Below are positions 22,682 through 31,829 of a stretch of DNA of 54,267 bases, piece after piece. The notes under the pieces were generated by a model. It did no database searches. It had not been told where the DNA came from and saw only the letters and a program-made list of their open reading frames with translations. The translations under genes and the position numbers were made by a program. Origin of the DNA: Halieaceae bacterium UBA5044. Lineage in GTDB: Bacteria; Pseudomonadota; Gammaproteobacteria; Pseudomonadales; Halieaceae. Every line of letters begins with the position of its first letter. The stretch's first letter is position 1. Location of the stretch: the NCBI GenBank assembly GCA_002416125.1, contig DIBU01000010.1, forward strand, positions 189,831 to 244,097, in the 5' to 3' direction.

Positions 22682-24841
22682 TCAGAACACGCTGGACAGC
22701 GACAGCCCCCATACGCGCGGCTCGTTGGTGAAGCCGGTCAGGTTGTTGAAGTCGATGGCCCCCTGCACGTTTTCCTCATCGGTGATGTTGCGGCCAAACA
22801 GGGCGATTTCATAGCTGCCATCCCGCAGGCGCCAGCCAAGACGCAATCCGCCCTCAAACTGGCCATCGGTGACGAACTCCACAGCATCGTACAGGAACAG
22901 CTGGGTGTCGCCCTGGTAGGACCAGTCAGTGAAGGCAAACACTTCCGACTCACGGCCCACGGGCATGCGCCAGGAGGCACTGAAGTTGAACGTGGTTTCC
23001 GGTGCCTGGGGGAAAGGATTGCCGTCTACAGCCACCAGCCCATTGGCATCAATGGGGTTCAGGACTGTGCAGGCGCCGCTGCCGCAGGGGGCTACGCGCA
23101 GGCTGCTGTCGTTGATCTCCGTGTCCGCATAGCCGGCGCCGAAGGTAAGCGACAGCGTGTCGGTCACCGCCCACTCCACGTCCAGTTCGCCGCCCATACC
23201 GGTGCCCTGGTCGGCGTTCACCAGCTGGATGGCGTTGTTGCTGCCACCCACAGCCGTGAACTGGATATCGTCCACTTCATAGTAGAACAGCGCTGCGTTG
23301 AGGCGCATGCGACCTTCCAGATACTCTGCCTTGTAGCCGAGTTCGTAGGAGGTCACGGTCTCGGAGTCGGCGATGGAGGGCGCGGCACCAAAGGCGACGT
23401 CGCGGCCCTGGATGGTGGGCGCGCGGAAGCCGGTTCCCACTTTCGCCCAGTACAGCGACGCGTCATCCGCGGCAAAGGACAGTGCGAGGTCACCAGTCAC
23501 CTGGTCGTCAGATACGCTCTCCTGAAAACCGGGTGCGAAGAAGTCCTTCTCGTCATCGGTCCAGCGCAGGCCCGCGGTCAGCGTCCAGGCCTCGGTGAGT
23601 GCGTAGTCGGCCTGGCCAAAGACGGCAAAGGAGGTGTTTTCGTGCGTGACCGTCGTCGCCGGCACGAAGAACGGGCTGGTTTCGACATCCAGATCGGAAT
23701 CAAAATAGAACAATCCGGTTTGCCAGTTCAGGCGCTCACCGCTGTTGCTGGCCAGACGGAATTCCTGGGTGAACTGCTGTACATCTGCTGCATCCTGCGT
23801 TTGCGAGGGGAAAGGAATGAAGCCCGGACCCATGAAAGGCAGGAACGAGGCACCAAAACCGCCGTCGATGTCGCCCAGGCTGCGTCCTTTGGCGTCTTCC
23901 CCGGCGGTGATGGAGGTGAGCGTTACCGCGTCGAAAGCGTATTCCAGCTTGAGGTTGAGCCCGGTATTCCGGTATTCCTGCGGGTTGTTGTCGCCCTCGT
24001 CAAAGAACACGGTGTCACGGATGTAGTTTTCATTCAGGCGGTTGCTGCCGGTGTCGAAAATATTCGCGCGAAACACCGCGGCCGTGCCGTCAAGATCCCG
24101 ATGGTGCGCGCCCAGCAGCGCGCTCAGTCGATCGTTGGGTTCGAACAGCAGGAAACCCTTCGCGGCTTTCTCGATGAATCCGCCGAGCGCATCGCCCTCG
24201 CCGGTGAAGCCGTTGTCGATCCAGTCACCGCGGCTCTGGTAAAGCACGGCAATGCGAGCGGCGACCGTTTCTGTCAGGCCACCGCCGACGGCGCCTTCAA
24301 AGTTCAGGGTCTCCAGCTCACCGATATCCACCTTGGCGCGGCCCTCGAATTCCTGGGTCGGCTTGCGGGAGTCGAATTTGACGATGCCGGCCGTTGTATT
24401 CCTGCCGAACAGCGAACCCTGGGGGCCGCGCAGTACTTCTACCTGTTCGATGTCGAACAGCGGAAAGCTCTTCAGGACCACGTTTTCCTTCACGATGTCA
24501 TCCATGATGATGGAGACGGGCTGTGAGGCGGCCAGGTCGAAGTCAATGTTGCCGAGGCCGCGGATGTAAAAGCGCGGCGCTACCCTACCATTGGAGGATT
24601 CCACATACAGGCCGGGGACCCGGGCAGAAAGGCCCCGGATATCGGCACCGCCCTCAAAAATGGCGCTGAAACGCTCTCCGGACAGGGTGGCAACGGAGAG
24701 CGGTACGTCGAGCAGGCTCTGCTCCCGCTTCTGTGCCGTCACAATGATTTCTTCCAGCTGCGCCATGGCCGGGGCGGTTGCAGCGGTGGCAGCGGCGATG
24801 GCTGCGGTGAGGGCCAACCGGGATACGGTTATGCGCTTCAT
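22682..24841 (-). CDS. TonB-dependent outer-membrane receptor
   Basis: 719 aa: signal peptide (MKRITVSRLALTAAIAAATA...AMAQ), an EEIIVTAQKREQSL segment acting as the TonB-box-like N terminus, a plug domain (RFYIRGLGNIDFD; VEVLRGPQGSLFGRNTTAG) and a 22-strand barrel ending in WGLSLSSVF with the terminal Phe of outer-membrane proteins. The large Caulobacter/marine type often takes up small organic substrates rather than siderophores. Here the neighbours (NUP protein, deaminase, purine permease) point to nucleosides or purines, which is inference. Divergent from the exported amidohydrolase. Confidence 0.92.
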   Translation of the reverse strand: MKRITVSRLALTAAIAAATAATAPAMAQLEEIIVTAQKREQSLLDVPLSVATLSGERFSAIFEGGADIRGLSARVPGLYVESSNGRVAPRFYIRGLGNIDFDLAASQPVSIIMDDIVKENVVLKSFPLFDIEQVEVLRGPQGSLFGRNTTAGIVKFDSRKPTQEFEGRAKVDIGELETLNFEGAVGGGLTETVAARIAVLYQSRGDWIDNGFTGEGDALGGFIEKAAKGFLLFEPNDRLSALLGAHHRDLDGTAAVFRANIFDTGSNRLNENYIRDTVFFDEGDNNPQEYRNTGLNLKLEYAFDAVTLTSITAGEDAKGRSLGDIDGGFGASFLPFMGPGFIPFPSQTQDAADVQQFTQEFRLASNSGERLNWQTGLFYFDSDLDVETSPFFVPATTVTHENTSFAVFGQADYALTEAWTLTAGLRWTDDEKDFFAPGFQESVSDDQVTGDLALSFAADDASLYWAKVGTGFRAPTIQGRDVAFGAAPSIADSETVTSYELGYKAEYLEGRMRLNAALFYYEVDDIQFTAVGGSNNAIQLVNADQGTGMGGELDVEWAVTDTLSLTFGAGYADTEINDSSLRVAPCGSGACTVLNPIDANGLVAVDGNPFPQAPETTFNFSASWRMPVGRESEVFAFTDWSYQGDTQLFLYDAVEFVTDGQFEGGLRLGWRLRDGSYEIALFGRNITDEENVQGAIDFNNLTGFTNEPRVWGLSLSSVF

Positions 24842-24960
24842 GAGTAGATCTCCTGAATGATCGGGATGGGTTCGTTAGTTACTGGCTTGCAGAGCGCAAA
24901 TGGGGTCTGGTGCCCGCGGGTGGCCTTGACGGCGCATGGGGCGAAATTTACGCTGTTGCG

Positions 24961-24980
24961 CGCGGGGCTGCAGCCCCGCG
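24961..24980. promoter_or_regulatory. Perfect 20-bp palindrome in the receptor/deaminase divergent region
   Basis: CGCGGGGCTGCAGCCCCGCG reads identically on both strands, midway between the divergent TonB receptor (start 24841) and amidohydrolase (start 25094) genes. No U-run follows on either strand, so it is more likely an operator or cruciform than a terminator. The binding protein is unknown. Confidence 0.55.
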
Positions 24981-24998
24981 TGGGAAAAATACCAGTAT

Positions 24999-25012
24999 TT
25001 GACCATGTTCAA
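24999..25012. promoter_or_regulatory. FNR/Anr-like inverted repeat (weak)
   Basis: TTGACCATGTTCAA has TTGA and TCAA half-sites spaced as in the FNR/Anr box (TTGAT-N4-ATCAA) and matches 8 of the 10 defined bases. It lies 82 bases before the amidohydrolase start. It may be fortuitous. Confidence 0.25.
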
Positions 25013-25062
25013 TCGGCCGCAAGGCTGGCGGCAGGCGCTGGAAACCCCGATTCTGGGCGGTG

Positions 25063-25086
25063 CCCCGACGCAACGGGGAGGAGGAG
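25063..25086 (+). promoter_or_regulatory. Hairpin fused to a strong ribosome binding site
   Basis: CCCCG (25063-25067) pairs with CGGGG (25074-25078) around the loop ACGCAA; the last G of the stem begins the purine-rich GAGGAGGAG (25078-25086), seven bases before a TTG start. Folding would place the Shine-Dalgarno against a stem, a plausible translational control point. I could not match it to a known riboswitch class. Confidence 0.4.
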
Positions 25087-25093
25087 TTCTGTC

Positions 25094-26509
25094 TTGAAGC
25101 TGTTTTATGCCGTTTTTGTACTGGGCCTACTGGCATCGTCCCCAAGCGCGCTGGGCACGCCTGCGCAGCAGGCAGATCTCATCGTGTATGGCGATTACCT
25201 GCTGACCATGGACCCGGCGCAGCCGCGGCTGCATGACGCGGCTGTTGTCGTGCAGGGAGATATCATCGTCGCTATCGGCACCCGCGCGGAGATCGAGCGC
25301 AACTGGCGTGCGCAGGTCACGCTTGATGGCGAGGGGCGCGTGCTGATGCCGGGGCTGGTCAATGGCCACACTCACTCGGCCATGACACTGTTTCGGGGTA
25401 TGGTCGATGATCTCGACCTGATGACTTGGCTCAACGCCTACGTCTTTCCCATGGAAGGGCGTTTCGTCACGCCCGAGTTCGTCCGGGTAGGTGCCGAACT
25501 GGCCTGCTGGGAGATGATTCGCGGCGGGACCACAACCTTTGTCGACATGTATTTCTACCCGGACGAGATCGCCGCCGTGGTCGAGCGTTGTGGCCTGCGC
25601 GCGGTGGTGGGTGCGCCGCACATCGATTTCCCCAGCCCCGGCTTCCAGGGCTGGGAGGATTCCTTCGCCGCCGCTGACGATTTTGTGCGCCGCTGGCAGG
25701 GCAGGCATCCGCGCATCACGCCGGCCTTTGCGCCGCACGCGCCCTACACCGTATCCCCGCAACACCTGCAGGCAACCGTTGCCAGGGCGGCAGCGCGCGG
25801 TGCGCCGATCAGCATGCACCTCGCGGAGGCGCCGGCAGAAAGTGAATACGTGCAGGAACAGTTCAGCACCAGTCCGGTGCAGCATGTTGCGGGCCTGGGA
25901 ATGTACGACGCCGCCCTGATTGCTGCGCACATGGTGCAGCTGGACGCCGCTGATATCGCGCTCACTGCTGCTGCGGGGATTGGCGCGATACACAACCCCA
26001 CGTCGAATATGAAGCTGGGTGCGGGTATAGCGCCGGTCAGCGCCATGCTGGCTGCGGGGGTCAACGTGGGTCTGGGCACCGATGGTGCTGCCTCGAACAA
26101 CGATCTGGATCTGTGGGAAGAGGTTCGCATGGCGGCGCTGCTGCACAAGGTGGCCAGCGGCGACCCCACAGCGTTGCCGGCAGGCCAGGCGCTGGCGATG
26201 GCGACCCGGCTGGGTGCAGCGGCCATTCGCAAAGGCGATGAGATCGGCCAGTTGAAGGTTGGCATGCAGGCAGACATGATCCAACTGGATGTCAGCCAGA
26301 CCCGGCACCTGCCGCTGTATGATGTGGAGTCACACCTCGTGTATGTGCTGGACAGCAATGACGTGCAGACGACCGTTGTGGCGGGCCGGATACTGATGCG
26401 GGATCGCAAGGTGCTGACGATCGACGAGTCCAGCCTGCGGGCACAGGTCACCGCGGTGAGTGACCGTATCCGTGGAGCGCTGGCCAGCCAACAGGAGAAC
26501 GCATCGTGA
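25094..26509 (+). CDS. Exported amidohydrolase of the MTA/SAH (adenosine-type) deaminase family
   Basis: 471 aa from a TTG preceded by GAGGAGGAG; the longer open frame (from 24857) has no ribosome binding site and crosses the palindrome. The signal peptide KLFYAVFVLGLLASSPSALG is followed by an intact TRZ/ATZ-type deaminase: GLVNGHTHSAMTLFRG (HxH), FAPHAPYTVSP, ISMHLAEAPAES (His and catalytic Glu), IHNPTSNMKLGAG and GLGTDGAASNNDLDLWEE (metal Asp). Relatives deaminate methylthioadenosine, S-adenosylhomocysteine, adenosine, guanine or chlorotriazines. Export is unusual and implies a periplasmic substrate, probably an adenine nucleoside in view of the neighbours. Overlaps the cupin gene by four bases. 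Confidence 0.87.
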   Translation: MKLFYAVFVLGLLASSPSALGTPAQQADLIVYGDYLLTMDPAQPRLHDAAVVVQGDIIVAIGTRAEIERNWRAQVTLDGEGRVLMPGLVNGHTHSAMTLFRGMVDDLDLMTWLNAYVFPMEGRFVTPEFVRVGAELACWEMIRGGTTTFVDMYFYPDEIAAVVERCGLRAVVGAPHIDFPSPGFQGWEDSFAAADDFVRRWQGRHPRITPAFAPHAPYTVSPQHLQATVARAAARGAPISMHLAEAPAESEYVQEQFSTSPVQHVAGLGMYDAALIAAHMVQLDAADIALTAAAGIGAIHNPTSNMKLGAGIAPVSAMLAAGVNVGLGTDGAASNNDLDLWEEVRMAALLHKVASGDPTALPAGQALAMATRLGAAAIRKGDEIGQLKVGMQADMIQLDVSQTRHLPLYDVESHLVYVLDSNDVQTTVVAGRILMRDRKVLTIDESSLRAQVTAVSDRIRGALASQQENAS

Positions 26510-27072
26510 AAAGAGGTGTTGCCACAGCAATGGCCTGCGCAGCAGCGGCCGCTGCGGTCAGTGCAGGGGAGGTCGGGCCGGTGCCGGATAAAACGGCCAT
26601 TATCGAAACACTGGGGCTGGAGCCGCATATCGAAGGGGGCTACTTCGTGCGTACCTTCCAGCCCGATCACCGGGCCAAGGTGGATACCCCGGCCGGACCC
26701 CGCTACACCATGACGGCGATACATTACCTGCTGACCGACGACTCACCCATCGGGCATCTGCATCGGAACCAGTCTGACATCGTGCACTTTTTCCACATGG
26801 GCTCACCCGTCCACTACTACCTGCTGTACCCGGACGGGCGCCTGGAGACCGCGGTGCTGGGGCAGGACCTGGCGGCAGGGCAGCGACTGCAGCTCACAGT
26901 GCCGGGTGGCGTGTGGAAGGCCTCGCATTTGCCGGAGGGAGCGTACGGCCTGATCAGTGAAGCTGTGGCGCCGGGCTTTGACTACGCCGACATGGCGCTG
27001 GCAGAGCGCGCTGCGCTGCTCGAGGCGTTTCCGCAACACGCCGGTGTGGTGCGCCGTTTCACTCGCGACTAG
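26506..27072 (+). CDS. Exported cupin (Cupin_5 / DUF985)
   Basis: 188 aa starting at GTG (AGGAG nine bases upstream), whose GTGA overlaps the deaminase stop. A signal-peptide-like N terminus (MKRGVATAMACAAAAAAVSA) precedes a complete DUF985 cupin: LGLEPHIEGGYFVRTF, TAIHYLLTD, HLHRNQSDIVHFFHMG and VPGGVWKASHLPEG. Metal- or ligand-binding histidines are retained (HLHR). Function of the family is unknown; coupling to the deaminase suggests it acts on or binds a product of the same pathway. Its stop overlaps that of the convergent phosphoribosyltransferase. Confidence 0.85.
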   Translation: MKRGVATAMACAAAAAAVSAGEVGPVPDKTAIIETLGLEPHIEGGYFVRTFQPDHRAKVDTPAGPRYTMTAIHYLLTDDSPIGHLHRNQSDIVHFFHMGSPVHYYLLYPDGRLETAVLGQDLAAGQRLQLTVPGGVWKASHLPEGAYGLISEAVAPGFDYADMALAERAALLEAFPQHAGVVRRFTRD

Positions 27073-27650
27073 CGTTGACCTGCACCCGACAGTTGCTGTT
27101 GCAGCGAGGCCATGATGCTGGCGAGTTCGGGCTTGTTGGCGCGAATCTCCTCAACGGTCAGGCCGTGCAGCTCGTGCGGGAACACCAGCCAGTCGGCGGT
27201 TTCGTGGATGTAGTAGTCGGGAACGCGATCGGTCTTGTTGTTGCCGGGCTTGTAGTAGGGGGTTGCGATGCGGATCTCAGGCGTGTTCTTCTTGCAGGCT
27301 CGATGCAGGTCGTGAATCACCTGGTCGATGGACAGTCCCGTATCGTGCACGTCATCCACGATCAGCAGAGAGTCCTCTGACTCGAGCTGCCTGATGATGT
27401 AGCTCAGTCCATGCACTTTGACGTGCCGGTCGCGCTCGCCGATGCCGGTGTAGGATGAGGTGCGTATCGCAATGTGGTCCGCGGTGACGCCGAGCACATC
27501 GAGCAGTTCCTGTACAGCGATGCCCACCGGCGCGCCGCCGCGCCAGACGCCGACAATGTAGTTGGGGCGATAGCCGCTCTCAAAGACCTGCCAGGCTAGC
27601 TTGAATGAGTCTTCCAGCAGCTGCTGGGCGCTGATGTAGTGCTTGTGCAT
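27069..27650 (-). CDS. Purine-type phosphoribosyltransferase (hypoxanthine PRT-like)
   Basis: 193 aa cytosolic type I PRTase. The PRPP-binding motif is LLIVDDVHDTGLS; YIVGVWRGGAPVGIAVQELL forms the PPi loop region, and ATPYYKPGNNKT and DWLVFPHELHG follow as in COG2236 hypoxanthine/xanthine PRTases. The frame extends to 27779, but ATG 27650 follows AGGA at good spacing and gives MHKHYISAQQLLEDSF. It would convert an imported purine base to its nucleotide. Divergent from the NCS2 purine permease, the transport partner. Confidence 0.86.
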   Translation of the reverse strand: MHKHYISAQQLLEDSFKLAWQVFESGYRPNYIVGVWRGGAPVGIAVQELLDVLGVTADHIAIRTSSYTGIGERDRHVKVHGLSYIIRQLESEDSLLIVDDVHDTGLSIDQVIHDLHRACKKNTPEIRIATPYYKPGNNKTDRVPDYYIHETADWLVFPHELHGLTVEEIRANKPELASIMASLQQQLSGAGQR

Positions 27651-27802
27651 GGTGTTCCTGTTCCCGTTCATGTGGTTGCCGCGCAGCGCAAGGCTAGCAT
27701 ACACGTGCGCGGGCCGCGTGGAGTATGGTGCCGTCGGTGGCGATTGCGTACACTTTGTCTTCCCGCGCCCAGCGCGCACTCCCAGCGGAACCAGGCCACT
27801 TC

Positions 27803-29119
27803 ATGAAACAGGCGCAACCGGCCAATGGCCTCCTTGAACGCGTTTTCAGGCTGACTGAGCACGGCACTTCGGTGCGCACCGAGGTCATCGCCGGTGCGAC
27901 AACGTTTGTCACCATGGCCTATATCATTTTCGTCAATCCGCAGATGATGGCCGCCGCGGGGATGGATGCCCCCGCCGCCTTCGTTGCCACCTGCCTGGCA
28001 TCGGCGCTGGCCTGCTATTTCATGGGCCTCTACGCCAACTGGCCGGTCGGGCTCGCGCCCGGGATGGGGCTCAACGCGTTCTTCACCTATACGGTTGTGG
28101 CAGACATGGGCTACAGCTGGCAGGTCGCACTGGGGGCAGTATTCCTGGCCGGCGTGCTGTTTGTCATCATGAGCGTCACCCGGCTGCGCCGCTGGATGCT
28201 CGACAGCATACCGATGAACCTGCGTGTCGCCATGGGCGCTGGAGTGGGGCTGTTTGTGGGCTTTATCGGCCTGAAGAGCGGCGGCCTGATTGTGGCGAGC
28301 GAGGCAACCTTCCTCACACTGGGGGACTTCACACGCCCCGAACCCTTGCTGGCCGCTGCAGGGTTTCTGCTTATCGCCGTGCTCTCCGTGCGTCAGGTGC
28401 CCGGCGCCATTATCGCCGGTATTTTGGCGACCACCGGGGTGGGGCTGGTGTTCGGGCTGGTGGAGTACCAGGGTCTGGTCGCGGCACCGCCCAGTCTGGC
28501 GCCCGTGTTCATGCAACTGGATATCATGGGTGCCCTGGACCTGGCCATGACCAGCGTGATCATCGCGTTTCTCTTCGTGAACCTGTTCGACACCGCAGGC
28601 ACCCTGCTGGGTGTGGCCAGCAGGGCCGGCCTGGTGGACGCGCAGGGCAATATCAAACACATGGATCGCGCCCTGAAAGCTGACAGCAGCTCCAGCGTGG
28701 TGGGTGCTTTTCTCGGCTGTGCGCCGGTTACCAGCTACGTGGAAAGTGCCACGGGTGTCGCTGCCGGCGGCCGCACGGGGCTCACGGCCGTGGTGGTCGG
28801 CACGCTGTTTCTCGCAGCCATTTTCTTTGCGCCCCTGGCCGGTATGGTGCCGGCATTTGCCACCGCCGGTGCGCTGGTTTACGTCGCCATGCTGATGCTG
28901 GGCAGCCTGGAGGGACTGCTGTGGGACGACCCCACGGAGCTGTTGCCGGCACTCGTCACCGTGGTGATGATTCCGCTGTCGTTCTCCATCGCCAACGGGA
29001 TTGCGGTGGGTTTCATCAGCTATGTCGTGATCAAACTGTTTGCCGGCCGCTTCCGCGATGTCTCGGTGGGGGCGTGGTTCCTCGCTGCCATCTTCATCGC
29101 CAAGTTCGCACTGATATAG
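27803..29119 (+). CDS. NCS2 family purine (adenine/guanine/hypoxanthine) permease
   Basis: 438 aa inner-membrane proton symporter of the AzgA-like branch. EVIAGATTFVTMAYIIFVNPQMM, GLAPGMGLNAFFTYTVV, LFDTAGTLLGVASRAGL and SYVESATGVAAGGRTGLTA are the conserved purine-transporter segments, with about 12-14 helices. The frame opens at 27725, but ATG 27803 gives the family start MKQAQPANGLLERVFRL. Divergent from the phosphoribosyltransferase; together they form an import-and-salvage pair for nucleobases. Confidence 0.9.
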   Translation: MKQAQPANGLLERVFRLTEHGTSVRTEVIAGATTFVTMAYIIFVNPQMMAAAGMDAPAAFVATCLASALACYFMGLYANWPVGLAPGMGLNAFFTYTVVADMGYSWQVALGAVFLAGVLFVIMSVTRLRRWMLDSIPMNLRVAMGAGVGLFVGFIGLKSGGLIVASEATFLTLGDFTRPEPLLAAAGFLLIAVLSVRQVPGAIIAGILATTGVGLVFGLVEYQGLVAAPPSLAPVFMQLDIMGALDLAMTSVIIAFLFVNLFDTAGTLLGVASRAGLVDAQGNIKHMDRALKADSSSSVVGAFLGCAPVTSYVESATGVAAGGRTGLTAVVVGTLFLAAIFFAPLAGMVPAFATAGALVYVAMLMLGSLEGLLWDDPTELLPALVTVVMIPLSFSIANGIAVGFISYVVIKLFAGRFRDVSVGAWFLAAIFIAKFALI

Positions 29120-29144
29120 GCCCGATAGACGCGAGGGGGTAACC

Positions 29145-30587
29145 ATGAAACCGCAGGGGTTTCCGCTCGATCCAGAGCATATCTGGGAGCATTTCTACCA
29201 GCTGACGCGGATCCCGCGGCCCTCCAGGGCGGAGGCCGCCGTCCGTGACTACGTGATCGGCCAGGCCGAGGCCCACGACTGCCGTTGGCAGCTCGACGCA
29301 ACAGGTAATCTGGTGGTCTACGTACCCGCCTCCCCCGGGCGCGAGCGGCACCCCACGGTGATCATCCAGAATCATCTGGATATGGTGACGGTGAAAACCG
29401 GTGACAAACAGCACGACTTCCACCGCGATCCCCTCACCCTGCAGGTGGAAGATGGCTGGTTGCTGGCGGATCGCACCACGCTGGGCGCGGATAACGGTGT
29501 GGGCTGCGCCGCGGCGTTGGCGCTGCTGACCGACCCGGATGTGCAGCACCCGCCGCTGGAGTTGCTGTTCACTGTCGACGAGGAAACGGGCCTCGGCGGT
29601 GCACTGGGACTGGATGCGTCGCTGCTCAGTGGCCGTGTCATGTTGAACCTGGATACCGAGGACTGGCACGAGCTTTACGTGGGCTGCGCCGGTGGTGCCG
29701 CCTGGGTGTTTTCACGGGAATATCCGCTGCAGCCTGCAGCGGAGGGTACCCGTTGCTGGACACTGGAAATCAAGGGCCTTGCCGGTGGGCATTCGGGTAT
29801 CGAGATTCACCTGCAGCTGGGTAACGCGCTGAAACTGCTGGTCGAGGCCCTCGCGGATGTGGCCTCATGCCAGCTGGCGGCGGCCAGTGTGGGTGTCGCG
29901 CACAACGTGATCCCCCGGGAGGGCTGGATCCGTTTTGCCTGCGACGATGTCGATGCCGGGGCGCTGCAGCAGCGGCTGGAGGCCTTGCAGCGGCGCTGGT
30001 GCAGCTATCTGCCGGCGGCGGACCAGGGAGTTGAGTTGCTACTGCAGCCCGGCGAGCCCGCCGCGGTGATGAGCGCCGAGGACAGTCGGCAGCTACTGCA
30101 GGTCATCGCGGCGCTGCCCCACGGGGCACAGGCCTACAGTCCGGCCCAGCCGGCGGATCTGGTCGACCTCAGCGTCAACCTGGCGCGCCTGCAGCTGGGC
30201 GAAGGGCGCCTGGAGCTGGAATCCAGTATCCGTTTCTTCAATCCCGAGCAGGCTGCCGGGCTGCGCCTGGCGGTGGAAGGCCTGGCGCAGCTGGCCGGGT
30301 TGCACATCCGGCGCATCGACGGCTATCCCGGGTGGCAGCCAGACTTTGCCAGCCCACTGCTGGCCCGCGCCAAGGCCCTGCATGAACGCCTGTTTGACAG
30401 CGTGCCTGCGGTCAAAGCCATCCACGCCGGCCTCGAATGCGGTATTCTGAAGAGCAAGCTGCCGGACGCCGATATCCTGTCCTTTGGCCCCACTATCCGC
30501 GGTGCGCATTCGCCGACCGAACGCCTGCGCATCGCTACCGTGCCGCCTTTCTGGCGCTACCTCACCGCCCTGTTGGCGGAACTCTGA
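29145..30587 (+). CDS. pepD: Cytosolic non-specific dipeptidase (aminoacyl-histidine dipeptidase)
   Basis: 480 aa M20-family zinc dipeptidase hydrolysing varied dipeptides. Metal and catalytic residues are in IIQNHLDMV (His, Asp), LGADNGVG (bridging Asp), TVDEETGLGGALG (catalytic and metal Glu pair), NLDTEDWHELY (Asp) and IHAGLECGIL near the C terminus (His, Glu). Length matches E. coli PepD (485 aa). ATG 29145 follows GAGGGGG. It begins 25 bases after the permease, so it might be read through from that promoter. Confidence 0.95.
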   Translation: MKPQGFPLDPEHIWEHFYQLTRIPRPSRAEAAVRDYVIGQAEAHDCRWQLDATGNLVVYVPASPGRERHPTVIIQNHLDMVTVKTGDKQHDFHRDPLTLQVEDGWLLADRTTLGADNGVGCAAALALLTDPDVQHPPLELLFTVDEETGLGGALGLDASLLSGRVMLNLDTEDWHELYVGCAGGAAWVFSREYPLQPAAEGTRCWTLEIKGLAGGHSGIEIHLQLGNALKLLVEALADVASCQLAAASVGVAHNVIPREGWIRFACDDVDAGALQQRLEALQRRWCSYLPAADQGVELLLQPGEPAAVMSAEDSRQLLQVIAALPHGAQAYSPAQPADLVDLSVNLARLQLGEGRLELESSIRFFNPEQAAGLRLAVEGLAQLAGLHIRRIDGYPGWQPDFASPLLARAKALHERLFDSVPAVKAIHAGLECGILKSKLPDADILSFGPTIRGAHSPTERLRIATVPPFWRYLTALLAEL

Positions 30588-30604
30588 CCCAGGAGACTGT
30601 TGCC

Positions 30605-31801
30605 ATGCTGGAATGCCTACCCCAGGTGCCGGAAGATTCCATCCTCGGACTGGCCGCCGCGTGTCGCGCCGACCCCAACCCGCATAAGGTGGATCTGACC
30701 GTTGGCATCTACATGAATGAAGAGGGCCTGTGCCCGGTGTTCGATGCCATCCGCCTGGCCCAGGAGGCTCTGGTCGGGGAAGAGCGCACCAAGGCCTATA
30801 TGCCGCCCGCCGGTGACCCCGGCTTCAACAGTGGCATGCAACAGCTGTTGCTGGGCACGGGCAGCCGGGCACTGCTGGAAGGTCGGGTGAGCAGCCTGCA
30901 GACACCGGGTGGGTGTGGTGCGTTGCGCATTGGCGCCGAAATTATCCAGGCCGCGGCGCCGGGTGCCAGGGTCTGGGTGTCCGACCCTACCTGGCCGGTG
31001 CACATACCGTTGCTGGGCAGCGTTGGCCTGCAGTTCGCGACGTACCGCTACTACGACCCCGCCAGTCACGGGGTGAATTTCACCGCCATGGTGGAGGACC
31101 TCAAGGGCGCGCGGCAGGGTGATGTGGTGCTGCTGCACGGCTGCTGCCACAATCCCTGCGGCGCGGACCTCGACCTCGAGCAATGGGCGCAGATTGCCGC
31201 GATGGCGGAATCGCAGGGTTTTCTGCCTTTCGTTGATATTGCCTACCAGGGCCTGGGTGACGGTCTCGAGGAGGATGCGGCAGGCCTGCGACTGCTGGTG
31301 GAGCGGCTGCCTGAAGTCTTGATTGCGGCCTCCTGCTCCAAAAACATGGGACTGTATCGCGAGCGTACGGGAGCCACGGTATTCGTCAGTGCTACAGCCG
31401 CCAGCGCCGAGGCCCTGCGCACCCAGGCGCAGGTCGCGGCGCGTCGCATCTATTCCATGCCGCCAGCGCACGGCGCCCTGCTGGCCGCGCGCGTGTTGCA
31501 GGACGACGCATTGAATGCCAACTGGCGGGATGAGCTGCAAGCCATGTGCCGACGCATCAATGGCCTGCGCACGAGCCTGGTCAGCAAGCTGGAGCTTTGC
31601 ACGGAGCGCGATTTCAGCTTTATTGAGCGTGAGAAAGGCATGTTTTCCTTCCTCGGCCTGACCCCCGGGCAAGCGCTGGCGCTGCGTGAGCAGTACAGTG
31701 TGTATATGCTGGATTCCTCGCGGATCAACATCGCGGGTATCAACGGCGCGAACATCGATTACCTGGCGGAATCGGTGGGCAAGGTGCTGCAGTCGCCCTG
31801 A
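30605..31801 (+). CDS. Aspartate/aromatic aminotransferase (class I, subgroup Ia)
   Basis: 398 aa PLP enzyme of the AspC/TyrB type. NEEGLCPVFDAIRLAQ, AYMPPAGDPGFN, HGCCHNPCGADLDLEQW (Asn contact), FVDIAYQGLGDGLEED (Asp and Tyr), SCSKNMGLYRERTG (PLP Lys) and SSRINIAGIN (carboxylate Arg) are all in order. AGGAG lies 12 bases before ATG 30605; the open frame from 30437 overlaps pepD in another frame and is rejected. Whether aspartate or aromatic amino acids are preferred cannot be read. It starts 17 bases after pepD. Confidence 0.9.
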   Translation: MLECLPQVPEDSILGLAAACRADPNPHKVDLTVGIYMNEEGLCPVFDAIRLAQEALVGEERTKAYMPPAGDPGFNSGMQQLLLGTGSRALLEGRVSSLQTPGGCGALRIGAEIIQAAAPGARVWVSDPTWPVHIPLLGSVGLQFATYRYYDPASHGVNFTAMVEDLKGARQGDVVLLHGCCHNPCGADLDLEQWAQIAAMAESQGFLPFVDIAYQGLGDGLEEDAAGLRLLVERLPEVLIAASCSKNMGLYRERTGATVFVSATAASAEALRTQAQVAARRIYSMPPAHGALLAARVLQDDALNANWRDELQAMCRRINGLRTSLVSKLELCTERDFSFIEREKGMFSFLGLTPGQALALREQYSVYMLDSSRINIAGINGANIDYLAESVGKVLQSP

Positions 31802-31829
31802 GCAGGCCGTTGCCTCCTTCGGCGAGGTA

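Noticed and set aside
24842..25093. Possible purine, cobalamin or SAH riboswitch before the exported deaminase
   Set aside because: Hairpins are present, but no conserved core of these classes could be recognised by eye.
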